Assembly: GCA_032718475.1 (NCBI GenBank)
Contig: JAUCBJ010004177.1
Span: 18,861 to 82,860 of the forward strand
Length of the DNA stretch: 64,000 nucleotides
From: Nemertoderma westbladi
Lineage: Eukaryota; Xenacoelomorpha; Nemertodermatida; Nemertodermatidae
Direction of reading: 5' to 3'
The position numbers and the translations under genes are program-made. Numbering within the stretch: position 1 is the stretch's first letter; each line of letters opens with the position of its first letter. This document shows, piece by piece, positions 11,576 to 22,202 of this stretch. The notes under the pieces are model-generated. The model did no database searches and was not told the DNA's origin. It worked only from the letters and a program-made list of their open reading frames with translations.

Positions 11576-12484
11576 GGTGAACGCTGCGCAGACACTAAAT
11601 TTGCAATAACGTTTGAGTGTGTCAATGGAATGCTTAAATTACGTGCAAACTTTTTCTACGTCAACGATCTTTCAACATATTTAATTTAAGATATTCCACC
11701 AAAAATTTTTCAATTAACTTTTTTCGCCGGGAAAAAACGTAACATCAATGCAATCCTATGGGTTACTTTTTTCCCTAGGGAAATAAGTGCAACTTTTTCT
11801 CACGATTTTAGTCTAAATTCGAGCGAAAAAGTAACATTTTAAGAATAAATATTGCTTCAGTAGTTTTCGAGATTTGAGCAATTCCTGGCACCCATACCAT
11901 GTCAACACCTTTCGATTTTCGATTTGATAAAATTATTCAAAATACATCACCCTTCAAAGACTTGGTATAACCATTAAACCAAACTATGCTTTTTTGGTTT
12001 GTTGAATTCATTATTAAACGAAAGCGAGATTAGAAGCAATTTTTAAAAATAAACTAAAAGAGCACCAAAAGTCACAAGTACTTTGAAATTATCAAATAGC
12101 CAAATGTTGTAAATTGGCCATACAGACTGGCTACTCAGGAAACGTGCTGATTTCATGGGGAAGGTTTATTCCTCTACCTACATCAAACATATCAAAGAGT
12201 TCTGTAATATAACAACATAGGCATGTTGTTATTTATATTAGTTATTAATCAGTTATTTGTGCCCCCTACAAAAGCTCATGATAAAAGCATTTTCACAAGA
12301 AAATATATTTTTTCAAATTTAATTTTTTCACTAGGTAATGAAAAGTAATATCTACTAGATACCATATTACTGTCAGAAAATCAAATATGTGTTCTTTAAC
12401 AAGAAACGTCATGATAAATGCCATTTTCATATGAAAAATTGGTGAACAAGTCCAACACATAAAAATTTTGATACACATTTCATT
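11576..12484. other. Left-arm segment absent from the right arm
   Basis: About 910 bp with no counterpart at the matching point of the right arm (about 19,588-19,595). It is AT-rich. The 61-residue minus frame at 12,293-12,478 is unremarkable. Either this was inserted in the left arm or it was deleted from the right. Confidence 0.6.
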
Positions 12485-12776
12485 ATGCTACTACAACCAT
12501 GGCCTACTATATATACGGCCTAACATGTTGTCGATTTGGCCTTAAAAAAAGAGGCCAGTTTTTTTTTACATTATTTTGATATTTTGATGAGGGGAAAGTT
12601 CTATAAATTTTCATTTGCTGCAATTTGGTCAACGGACGTAATTGAAGTCTCTTCGCTAAGCAAGATACTAAATTTTATGGTAGCTAGTGTCTTAGATAAG
12701 TTTAGCTAGTAATTTCAACACTGGTTCCGACATCCTACTTCCCTCTATAACTATTTTGTAGTAGCTAGTTCATATT

Positions 12777-12970
12777 GTGACTGCAGAGATCAGACTCAGT
12801 TTGAGAGCCAGCAAACCCAGGACAAGCAAGCAAATCAAATATGACTGGGAGAAACTCAGAACTGACAATGCTGTAAAGGATGCTTATACAGTAGAAGTTT
12901 AAAACCGCTTTGAAACACTTCAGTCAATGGATGAAGACAAATCCACCAATTCAATATACCAGAATATAAT
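12777..12970 (+). pseudogene. RTE family B, upstream coding part
   Basis: An open remnant reading through IRLSLRASKPRT and KYDWEKLRTDN, the conserved linker region of RTE polyproteins. It carries one stop (TAA) where the family would have a lysine-type codon. Its last codons (NSIYQNI) continue directly into the segment at 16,967 if the intervening LINE and one copy of its duplication are removed. Confidence 0.8.
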
Positions 12971-13086
12971 TTGAATAATATTTAATTAATTAATTAAGCC
13001 CGCGAGAGGCACCAAAGGCAAGTAAAATATATACACAAACACGTTAATAATTAATGCACGAATATAAATAAAATTAATTTATGAGA

Positions 13087-14733
13087 TTAATGATTGGGGG
13101 GGGGGGGGGGGGGTAATTCAGAGTTTGTGGCCCATTGACGCAATGTCCAGCTGTTGTGGGTACATGAATCGAGGTGGTACAGCGTTGCTGGTCCATTGCA
13201 CAGCGCACAGACGCAAGAATCGGTGGTCACCATGTGAAAGTCCCGGTTCTGACATACTCGGTGGTGGAACCCGTGTATCGCGTAACGCGTAGTAACGTGT
13301 CTATTTGGGCGGTTTGGACCAGTCCAATTTAAATCAATAAATGCCGAACTAGTCCAAAAGTCCGGGTTGATTTCGTTTGTTTTAGCTGATATTACTTCTT
13401 TATACTTTTTGAATTCAGTTGTATGCGGCAGATTGAGACGCTCAACTAGTTCGATTATAAGATTTACCTCTCCACAAATTGCTAAGACTAGTCGGTTCTG
13501 TGTAGATTTATGCACCTGTATTACCTTTTTGATAAAACTCGATTTTATTTTGTCCAATTGGTGCAAATTTGCAGCTGTTAGAAATGGCCAAGTTTCCCGA
13601 AAACAATAAGTAATAATTGGGTGAATTTTGATTGTGAATAATTTAAGTGCTGTTGAAACTGAAAGTAAATGAGGGGATCGAATTGAATGAGAAGCTGTAA
13701 GTGCCTTACATACGGTGATTACAATGTGTTTAGAGAAACTCATTGTGGGTTGAAAAGTGACTCCAAGATATTTATAAGAATTGACTATTGATACGGGTTC
13801 ACCGTTATACGTGAATTTATCCGCCGCTGCAAGCCTGCCACCACGCCGGAATTTCATCACCGCCGTTTTACTTAGGTTCACTTTAATTCCATTTTCTGAG
13901 GACCATATTGCGATCGAATCAAGACCAGCTTGAATTGCTTCGCGTGAATCGCTATAGAAGAGTAAATCATCGGCGAAAAGAAGAACGATAATCTCACCAA
14001 TATACCTCGCTGCTCGTTTTATGTAGTCAACTATATCGAATATGAACAAAATAAAGAGTAGAGGACTGAGTGTGTCTCCTTGCAAAACGCCACGAGTTTG
14101 TTTGATAATTTTGGATACCCGTAATCCATCGAAAATTTAAATATAATTTGTTGATAGAATAGCCTCAATTAGTTTTAGAAGTTTTCCCTTTAAATTAAAA
14201 TGTGTTTTCAACTTTGTGAGTAATCTTGGCCTTGGTACAGAATCGAACGCCTTTTGAAAGTCTACATATACCGTGTATAATGGTTGCCGGGGTGATGATA
14301 GATTGATGTGAATTCTGTTGATGAACTGGGCGATCGCTTGCCCCGTTGACCTGCCCTGCATGTAGCCGAACTGTTCTGCGGGAATCTTACTGGATACCAG
14401 TTTACGTAGTCTTTTTTCAACGATTGATGTTAACCATTTGTACGCATTGTGTAGTAACGAAATTCCTCTATAATTGTCAGGAACGGCTCTAGAACCTTTC
14501 CCCTTGTACAGCACAAACATGAGACTGGTTTTCCAGGATGTTACTAACGTTCCGGTAGACAAACATAAATTGAAGAGCGCTGTCCAAAGGATCAGCGTTA
14601 CAGGGACAGCGCCTTTAAGGAGTTCGTAAGGAAGCTTGTTTGGGCCACCTGATTTACCCGATTTCTTGTCTTTTAAAGCAGAAGCGACTTCCTCTTCTGT
14701 GAATAAACTTCCGTTCGTCGTAGTTGCCTTCAT
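13087..14733 (-). pseudogene. LINE reverse transcriptase with one in-frame stop
   Basis: One frame runs from 14,733 to 13,087 and is broken only by TAA at 14,137-14,139. Upstream are the RT fingers and palm (NYRGISLL, QFGYMQGRS and YVDFQKAFDSVPRPR, with the motif A aspartate). Downstream are QGDTLSPLLF (motif B), FADDLLFYSD (motif C) and KYLGV (thumb). Near the end is CALCNGPATLYHLDSC, a C-terminal zinc-knuckle-like motif. The frame ends in a proline run encoded by an 18-base G tract on the plus strand (13,096-13,113). All catalytic aspartates are present, so the stop looks recent. Confidence 0.9.
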
Positions 14734-16015
14734 CCCCCGAGGAGTCCTCCCCTTTTAGAATTTTACTGAAGTGTTCCTCCCAAGTCTCTAATGCAACCGG
14801 ACAGCTGCTTTTTGAAGTGGTCTTTTTGCACCATTTGTATGGGTTATCTTCAGCCTCGGCAATCAGCTTTTCCTCGGTGCAACGAGCATATTCTTCCTGT
14901 TTATCTCTGAGGAGTTGTTTGTATTCGCGTTTCTTAGCACATAACTGAGCACGTTTCGAAGAATCTGCGTTTGAGGCATTATGAATAGATAAAACCTCGC
15001 GCCGTTTGCGGTAGCAGTCCGAGTCAAACCAGCGTTTAGAGAAGCGTTTCGTGTCGCTAAGAGCCGGTGCCGCCTCTTTTATCGCATTAGATAAGAGTAA
15101 ATATGCCTCATCTGTTCGGTTCTCGGTTAGCAGATTGTATGTATGATCGAGTCTCTCGTCGTTCTGCAGTAGTCCGAGATTTATTTCACGCTTCCTCGGA
15201 AATTCTGTATGTGGAGTTGTAGTTTTTGGATTGAAAATTTTGCAATTCCACATCGCCTTAATAGGGGTGTGTTTCCGCATTGCGTTCGCAACGCCGTTGA
15301 TGCGCTCTGGTAATTCGTTTGAGAATATCAAATCTATTGCACTACTGCCATTGTGACAAATGTATGTAGGCTCCGCCGGATCTGAATGCAGAGACATGTC
15401 CACGTTTTCCATAAGTTCGATCAAGGCATCAGCCTTGGGGTTGTCGTTAACATCGATACGAGCGTTGAAGTCACCCGTAAATATAATATGACCCCCAAAG
15501 TTTTTGGGAATGTGATCTAATGCAGTTAGTACGCCGTCAATCAAGTCCTCTAGAGCCGTTTTAGGTTGGAAGTAGCAGCAAAATAATAAAACATGATCAG
15601 TTTGTACGCATATAAAATTTTCACTCTTCCCTATAAGTTTAGGATTTAGCTGTGGTTTGACTGCTATCGTTATACCACCAAATGGTCTGCCTCGCCCCTC
15701 AGTTTTCATTGCCAATGACTCGAATGAGTAAAACCCTGGAATATCCAGACTGACTGTCGCCATGGTTTCATTGAGTAAAAGGACGTCTGTGTCGAACACT
15801 ATGTCGTTGTGCGAATGATTGAATACTGATTTCAGGCCTTCCACATTCCAGAGCATGGTAGATAGTTTACAGTGAGCCGTTCCTGTGGTGGGAACTGCTG
15901 CGCGAACAACCGGGGCTGCGTGAACCGCTGGGCGAACAACCGGGGCGGCGGGATCTGCTGCCCCGGCAGATTGTTCGAAAGGGCTGTTATTAGTATTTTC
16001 ATCTTGTTGAGGTAG
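14654..16015 (-). pseudogene. LINE apurinic-type endonuclease domain
   Basis: The frame is open from just after the ORF1 stop (16,016) down to 14,654, with the first ATG at 15,856. Residues counted from that ATG include the catalytic glutamate in LLLNE (about 30), GDFNARID (about 128-135), SAIDLIF (about 172-178) and a late conserved HTPIK. This is the exonuclease-endonuclease-phosphatase fold used to nick target DNA. It leaves the RT frame through a one-base-type shift near 14,733, where the two frames overlap. The track past the shift is meaningless. Confidence 0.88.
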
Positions 16016-16792
16016 TCAAACTCGTTGATGCCTAAACGTAGGCCGGACACTTAGACCGAAGGACTCTCTCTCAGCATTACTAAGGTTGTAATTCTTTATA
16101 AGAATTCCACTTTCCCAAAGGTCAGGATTCATTACCGATTCACGCTGATCCTGGTTGCATACCAGATGGAAGGATCTAGAACGAGCGCCGTCATTTACTT
16201 CTATCGGAATTATTTGATCAAACGGAACTGATTCATCGTTCCGAAAGTCTGTTATTTGCTCAGCCGACACATCCAAACCAACCCGGCCTATATATACATG
16301 GGCTTTTCTCGGAGCAGACGTTGTCTCGGGCTCGCGTGGAGCGGTTGCGGCATGTAGGGGGCCACCTACTCTTCTTCCCCGCACTATCTTAGGGTTCAGG
16401 TTACCCGGACCTGATCTCCGGATAGTTGATTGACTTTGCCGCTGGGGTCTCCCTGGTAATGGAGTGAGTGTTGATGTGGTGCCAACTGCGGTTTCCAAAC
16501 CTGCCCGGGCGACATCGCTCCACATTCGGCTGGTGTGTGTCGATCCAACGGGTTCCGTTACCATGGGCTGCGCCTTTGATTTGTATTCCAGGAGTTCGTT
16601 TTTGGAGGCTATCGAATCGGCTTGTGCTTCCGCGAGTTTACCGAGGCAAATCGTGTACATCGAGCTCATCTTGGCAAGGTCGTCAGCTAGTTGTCTTTCC
16701 TCATTGTTGTTCATAGATTTCTTGTCTTTGAATGATCTCATAAGCGACATTATATTGTTTTGGAGATTGACATATTCAATGACATCCGCCAT
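16016..16792 (-). CDS. LINE ORF1-like protein
   Basis: A 258-residue intact frame from ATG at 16,792 to TGA at 16,016-16,018, about 160 bp from the element's 5' end. The N-terminal third is helical and charged, the middle is a basic proline- and arginine-rich stretch (LPGRPQRQSQSTIRRSGPG), and the last 90 residues look like a compact alpha-beta domain (HVYIGRVGLDVSAEQ). ORF1 proteins of related LINEs bind the element RNA. No CCHC knuckle is present. It is in the same frame as the downstream endonuclease, separated by this single TGA. Confidence 0.75.
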   Translation of the reverse strand: MADVIEYVNLQNNIMSLMRSFKDKKSMNNNEERQLADDLAKMSSMYTICLGKLAEAQADSIASKNELLEYKSKAQPMVTEPVGSTHTSRMWSDVARAGLETAVGTTSTLTPLPGRPQRQSQSTIRRSGPGNLNPKIVRGRRVGGPLHAATAPREPETTSAPRKAHVYIGRVGLDVSAEQITDFRNDESVPFDQIIPIEVNDGARSRSFHLVCNQDQRESVMNPDLWESGILIKNYNLSNAERESFGLSVRPTFRHQRV

Positions 16793-16966
16793 GACAGTCT
16801 GAGTACGTTATAAAATATAAATTTAATAAAATATAATTATAAAATATAATTTTAAATCAATAAACCAGTAGATACCGGTCCGCCGGTACAGCAGTAAAAT
16901 GTTAGGGTAAACTGGGGTGAAGTGAGTTGCAGTCAGATCTCAGTTCTTTGAATACCAGAATATAAT

Positions 16967-18925
16967 AACAGCCCACAAGGAATCAGCTAAGAGCCATATA
17001 CCCCAGAAACCCAAACGAAAACAGTATGTGCCATGGCAAAACTCTGAGGTTACTTGTAAGAGAGAAGATCTTAAGATAGCCTACAAAGTTAAAACCGAAC
17101 AACCAACAACCGAAAACATTAATAAGATTGAGAAAGCTAAGGACGATCTTAAATTGGCCTACAACATCAGCCAGGAAAAGTACATACAGGATAAAACTGA
17201 AGCAATTACAACTGCTCACATACAGCAACAATCAAGACTTACCTGGCAAACTGTAAATGAGGTATCTGGTCGGAAAAGTTCTGCAAAGGGGCGCCTCAAA
17301 GCCGATAGTCCTGAAGAACGTGTTGGGAAGTGGAAAAATCACTTCAACAACTTGCTTGGGCAGCCACCAAACATCGAGGTCAGCCCTACAAGGAAAATAT
17401 ATGACAAGACACTACTTATAGAAACAGGGGACTTCACACCTGCCGAACTCCAAAGAAACATTAAAAGCATGTCCAATAATAAAGCTAGTGGATTAGATGA
17501 AATCCCAGCGGAAGTATGGAAAACCGGAGTGCTAAACAGAACATTATTGAATGTTTGCAACCGGATGTTAAAAGGGGAAAAGCCACCACCAATTTGGACT
17601 AAAGGTCAACTAAAGCCTCTCCCCAAGAAAGGAGACCTCGGCATACCAACAAACTATCGTGGGATCTGTCTGCTTGTGGTAGCTGCCAAAATATACAATA
17701 AAATGATTCTACACAGGATTAGGCCTCACATAGAGAAACTACTGCGTAAGAGCCAAAACGGATTTCGACCAAGTAGATCAACAATAGCTGAGATACTTGC
17801 ACTACGGAGACTGATTGAAGGAATTAAGTCAAAGAATCTCCCCGCAGTCATGACGTTTGTGGACTTCAAGAAGGCATTCGACTCCATCCATAGAGGTAAA
17901 ATGCTTGAAATCCTAAGAGCTTATGGAATACCAGAAGTAATTGTTGCAGGCATTGGATTGTTATATTGTGATACAGAAGCGCAGGTACTCTCACCAGATG
18001 GTGAAACTGAGTTTTTCTCAATCCTGGCGGCGTACTGCAAGGTGACACATTAGCACCATTACTATTTGTAATTGTGCTGGAATACGCAATGAGGACGGCC
18101 ACAAAGGGTGAAGATCTGGGATTCACACTTCAAGAACGCAGAAGTAGTAGATATACGGCAACTACAGTCACAGACACCGACTTTGCGGATGACATCGCCC
18201 TGCTCTCTAATACGCTAGCAGATGCACAGCTTCTACTAAATACAGTGGAGAGGGCTGCTAAGGAGGTTGGATTGCATATAAATGCTACAAAGACCGAATT
18301 CATGACCTTTAATGTTGATGGAAACTTGACAACCATTGATAATAATCAACTAAGGAAGGTCGATGATTTCCAGTACCTTGGATCATGGATAGAGAGTAGC
18401 AAAAAGGACATAGAAATTAGGAAAGCAAAGGCTTGGGTAGCTCAATCAAAAATGGATACCATCTGGAAATCAGATCTCTCCAGGCACCTGAAGACTAAGT
18501 TCTTTCGAGCCACAGTGGAAAGTGTATTTATATACGGGGGTGAGACCTGGACACTCACTAAATCACTTGAACAACGAATTGATGGTTGCTACACAATACT
18601 ACTAAGGGCAGCCCTAAACATCAGCTGGAGACAACACATGACAAACGCCGAGCTTTATGGTACAATACCACCTGTATCAACCACCCTCCATGAACGCAGA
18701 TTAAGATTCAGTGGGCACTGCTGGCGAAGTAAAGACGAGGTCATACCAGATCTACTTCTCTGGCAACCAACTCATGGGAAGCGTAGTCGTGGACGACCGG
18801 CCATAACATATATAGATCAACTTGAAAGGGATACTGAACCTGGGAGAAACGAAATTGCGACAACTATGGAGAATCAGGAAGCCTGGAAGGGTCTCATTTC
18901 TACTGTTCGAGTTCGCTCGACCTAG
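16967..18925 (+). pseudogene. RTE family B reverse transcriptase with a frameshift
   Basis: The first part (open to 18,053) has KASGLDEIPAEVW, NYRGICLL, QNGFRPSRST and FVDFKKAFDSI (motif A). Near 18,026-18,032 the frame shifts by one base within a GGCGGCGTACTGC segment. The second frame then carries QGDTLAPLLF (motif B), DTDFADDIALL (motif C, aspartates intact), DFQYLGSWI and a C-terminal RLRFSGHCWR motif, ending in a stop at 18,923. The endonuclease is absent, and the linker lies 4 kb upstream beyond the inserted LINE. Dead copy. Confidence 0.9.
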
Positions 18926-18945
18926 TAGTAGTAGTAGTTCATATT

Positions 18946-19290
18946 ACTATTTGTATAGAAAATGTTCCAGAACATGTTAGCTATTCATGTGAAGAAAAAA
19001 TCACGTTCTAGAACGAATATTTTTGGTTCTGGAACATTTTCAGAAAAAATCTAGATTCTATTTCAAACGCATGGAATCGTTTTAAATCGTGTTTAAAAAA
19101 TTTATTCACAATATATTTTTTTTTCACAATTTTTTTTATTGATTTCGAACACGTTTTAGAACGATTCCATGCGTTTTAAATAGAATCCAGATTTTTTACT
19201 AAAAAATGTTCTAGAACAAAAAATACTTATTCTAGAACATAGCTTTTATAAAAATGAATAGCTAACATGTTCTGGAACAATTTCTATACA
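18946..19290. repeat. Apex palindrome of the giant foldback
   Basis: 18,946-19,103 pairs with 19,140-19,290. ACTATTTGTATAGAAAATGT at the left end mirrors the right end, and TTCCATGCGTTTTAAATAGA mirrors CTATTTCAAACGCATGGAA. The loop is a poly-T/AT segment near 19,110-19,135. It contains several GTTCTAGAAC/GTTCCAGAAC-like motifs. It joins the left arm exactly where the RTE inserted. Confidence 0.85.
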
Positions 19291-19726
19291 AATAGTAATA
19301 AGAACTAGCTACTACAAAATAATTATAGAGGGAAGTAGGATGTCGGAACCAGTGTTGAAATTACTAGCTAAACCTATCTAAATCACTAGCTACCATAAAA
19401 TTTAGTATCTTGCTTAGCGAAGAGACTTCAATTACGTCCGTTGACCAAATTGCAGCAAATGAAAATTTATAGAACTCTCCCCACATCAAAATATCATAAT
19501 AATGTAAAAAAAAACTGGCCTCTTTTTTGAAGGCCAAATCGACAACATGTTAGGCCGTATATATAGTAGGCCATGCTACTACTACCTACTAAAGACGAAA
19601 TCAATTTCCAATATTGGTTTATGTAGTTTAGCGGCTCTCTAGTTACGAAATAAATATTCGAGAACATTAAATTATTTAACATTGAGTAAGGCAGCATCAG
19701 GAGTTGAAGAGTACAATAATATGAAT

Positions 19727-20540
19727 CGCAGTAACTATGGGAGCAATGTAGTAAAATACAGTAGGCCGGCCTACTACAGTTCAATCGCAGTAACTATGGG
19801 AGCAATATAGTAAAATACAGTAGGCCGGCCTACTACAGTTCAATCGCAGTAACTATGGAAGTAATATAGTAAAATACAGTAGGCCGGCCTACTACAGTTC
19901 AATCGCAGTAACTATGGAAGTAATATAGTAAAATACAGTAGGCCGGCCTACTACAGTTCAATCGCAGTAACTATGGAAGTAATATAGTAAAATACAGTAG
20001 GCCGGCCTACTACAGTTCAATCGCAGTAACTATGGAAGTAATATAGTAAAATACAGTAGGCCGGCCTACTACAGTTCAATCGCAGTAACTATGGAAGTAA
20101 TATAGTAAAATACAGTAGGCCGGCCTACTACAGTTCAATCGCAGTAACTATGGAAGTAATATAGTAAAATACAGTAGGCCGGCCTACTACAGTTCAATCG
20201 CAGTAACTATGGAAGTAATATAGTAAAATACAGTAGGCCGGCCTACTACAGTTCAATCGCAGTAACTATGGAAGTAATATAGTAAAATACAGTAGGCCGG
20301 CCTACTACAGTTCAATCGCAGTAACTATGGAAGCAATATAGTAAAATACAGTAGGCCGGCCTACTACAGTTCAATCGCAGTAACTATGGAAGCAATATAG
20401 TAAAATACAGTAGGCCGGCCTACTACAGTTCAATCGCAGTAACTATGGAAGTAATATAGTAAAATACAGTAGGCCGGCCTACTACAGTTCAATCGCAGTA
20501 ACTATGGAAGTAATATAGTAAAATACAGTAGGCCCGGCTA
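19727..20540. repeat. 59-bp minisatellite, about 13-14 units, with an internal perfect palindrome
   Basis: Nearly identical 59-bp units, each with the 16-bp perfect palindrome AGTAGGCCGGCCTACT and TCGCAGTAACTATGGAAG. The matching position of the left foldback arm (about 11,395-11,445) has only one degenerate copy, without the palindrome, so the array expanded on one side only. Confidence 0.95.
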
Positions 20541-20562
20541 CTGCAGTTCAATTTATTTTGTA

Positions 20563-20935
20563 AAGGCCCGTTTTCGCGCTGCTTTTTTTTGAGCTTTATT
20601 TCAAGCTTTTTTTAGTTAAAACAATTTCTAGAAATTAATTGCTTCAAGATGAATCTGAGAATTTTCGAATGCTAAAACCTAAAATATAGAATAAAGCTCC
20701 AAAAAAGCTTGAAAAAAAGCTAAAAAAAAAGCTGGGCGAATATAATAATTATCTACTTCTAGAACATTCATATTACATCTTAATTTTAACTGAACGTTAG
20801 AAAAGACATATCAAGCTTGAAAAAATGCTAGAAAAAAAGCTAGAAAAACAGCTAAAAAAAAGATAAAAAAAAGCTCAGAATACTCACATAAAAAAGCAGC
20901 GCAGAAATGGGCCTTATCACTCTATATCGCTCTAA
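20563..20935. mobile_element. Short inverted-repeat element (MITE-like) inserted in the right arm
   Basis: Ends AAGGCCCGTTTTCGCGCTGC and GCAGCGCAGAAATGGGCCTT are near-perfect inverted repeats. The inside is a series of AAAAAAGCT/AGCTTTTTT blocks on both strands. Comparison with the left foldback arm, where the two flanks are adjacent (around 11,380), gives the empty site and points to a TA target. Confidence 0.75.
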
Positions 20936-21060
20936 GTTTTATTAAATAATTAAGCAACAAAATGTACCAATTTAAGAATAAAATTATGTATTATATGGGA
21001 AAAAAAGGAGAACATGTTTTTGCAATATTTTCTCGTCCCTTTATTAATGCTTTGGAGCCT

Positions 21061-22018
21061 TTTTAGAACAAAAGGCACCAATAACCCAAAGGGCTTTTTT
21101 TGGGCCTTCTTGATATAAAAAGGCTCCAGGGCATTTCAATCCAAATTTGTTTAGAAGAAGTATGGAGAAGGGTAATCTTAATAAGTGTACCAAATTTCAA
21201 CTCATTTCAGTTAAAATAGGCGGAGAAATAGCCTTTTTCATGAAAAAACGTCATTCTGAGATATATGGGTGTTTAAAGTTTAAGGAACAATTCAAACCTT
21301 CCCGCTATTTTAGATAATACCATTTTTATATTTTCAACAATAATAACTTTGTCAAAAATGAACGAAATGCAACGAAATTTTTCATGCTTGCAAAACAGAT
21401 AACTAGTAAAACAACGATTTAGAAATTTTAATCATATCTGGACCGTGAGAGCCTTTTTTATGAAAAAGCACCCGTACAGTTGTAAAATATAGTGCTGCTC
21501 GAAGGTTGTCAAAAATCAGACTAGCTCTTACGTTTTGGGTAATAATTTGAGTTTGAGAAAAGATATGAGAAATAACCCCCCCCCCCCCCCCCCCTTAAAG
21601 TAAGCAAACACAGAAATGCAGAAATATACAGGGAACCTGTCTCTCCATGTAGAGGACGTCTAATATGCTTGGTGCACGAAAATATTGTTGACCTTCGAAA
21701 TGGCATGTTTAAGTAAACATGGTAAGCCATTTTTGAAAATCGGTTGTGATGATGGGCAACTACAGATTTGAAGTCACTACAAAGTGATCTGATAATTTCC
21801 TTTAAACTTTAAATTAGAATCTTGTTTTCTATGGATAGAGATTTTCGATCCATAGAAATACACATTAAATCTCAACCATTTCACAACTGGCTTATATCAA
21901 TTGAAAGCACAGAGTCTTCTGCGTCTTTTGGCACTATAATTAATTAAATCCATGATGAGGAACATTGATAAACTGTTTCCAGACACCAATGTGTGCTTAG
22001 AAGGTTTGAAAAATTAAT
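21061..22018. other. No gene seen
   Basis: Includes a hairpin (GGAGCCTTTTT near 21,056 against AAAAAGGCTCC near 21,117), a C19 run (21,576-21,594) and repeated GCCTTTTT.ATGAAAAA motifs. The minus frame at 21,521-21,730 is low-complexity because of the C run. Confidence 0.5.
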
Positions 22019-22202
22019 TTAACCCTTTGCGTACCAAAGATAAATTACATAAATTTTTACTTCCAACGACCAAGAAAAATATATCTGTTGGGACCAAGGT
22101 TTATTTTCTTGTCGTACCAGAGATTTTTATTTAAATAGGACAACGATATTAATAATTATCCTTTTCTCAAAGGCGACACACTGCCGTCTTTAACCATTTT
22201 TT

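Larger units (their letters stand above)
12971..16951 (-). mobile_element. Full-length two-ORF non-LTR retrotransposon (APE type), inserted in the RTE
   Basis: Flanked by a perfect 15-bp duplication, ATACCAGAATATAAT (12,956-12,970 and 16,952-16,966). The copy is 3,981 bp. On the minus strand it runs from a 5' leader of about 160 bp through an ORF1-like gene, an endonuclease and an RT, to a short 3' end with (TTAA)n. It is not 5'-truncated. An APE endonuclease, an RT with FADD and a C-terminal CxxC..H..C knuckle without RNase H suggest the R1/jockey/I side of the LINE tree, but the clade is not assigned. It is inactivated by a frameshift and a stop. Confidence 0.92.
12777..18934 (+). mobile_element. 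5'-truncated RTE-type LINE (family B), split by a second LINE
   Basis: Bounded by the 11-bp direct repeat TAGTTCATATT (12,766-12,776 and 18,935-18,945), which I read as the target-site duplication. It ends in a (TAG)n tail. The coding remnant starts in the linker between endonuclease and RT (12,777-12,970), is interrupted by 12,971-16,951, and resumes at 16,967 in the same frame. Without the insert it is about 2.2 kb. The apurinic endonuclease domain is missing. It landed inside one arm of the foldback element. Confidence 0.9.
11254..21060. mobile_element. Giant foldback (inverted-repeat) element carrying nested insertions
   Basis: The left arm (11,254-11,575 and 12,485-12,776) is the reverse complement of the right arm (19,291-19,745 and 20,940-21,060). 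Landmarks appear inverted on both sides: the CATGGCCTACTATATA block, GACATCCTACTTCCCTC, GATGCTGCCTTACTCAATG, GAGAGCCGC, and the TTTTATTCTTA..TTGGTAC block at the outer ends. The apex is the palindrome at 18,946-19,290. Removing the LINE insertions leaves about 3.6 kb that would fold into one long hairpin. It has no transposase frame. It could be a non-autonomous foldback DNA transposon or a local inverted duplication. No terminal duplication was resolved at the outer ends. Confidence 0.82.
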
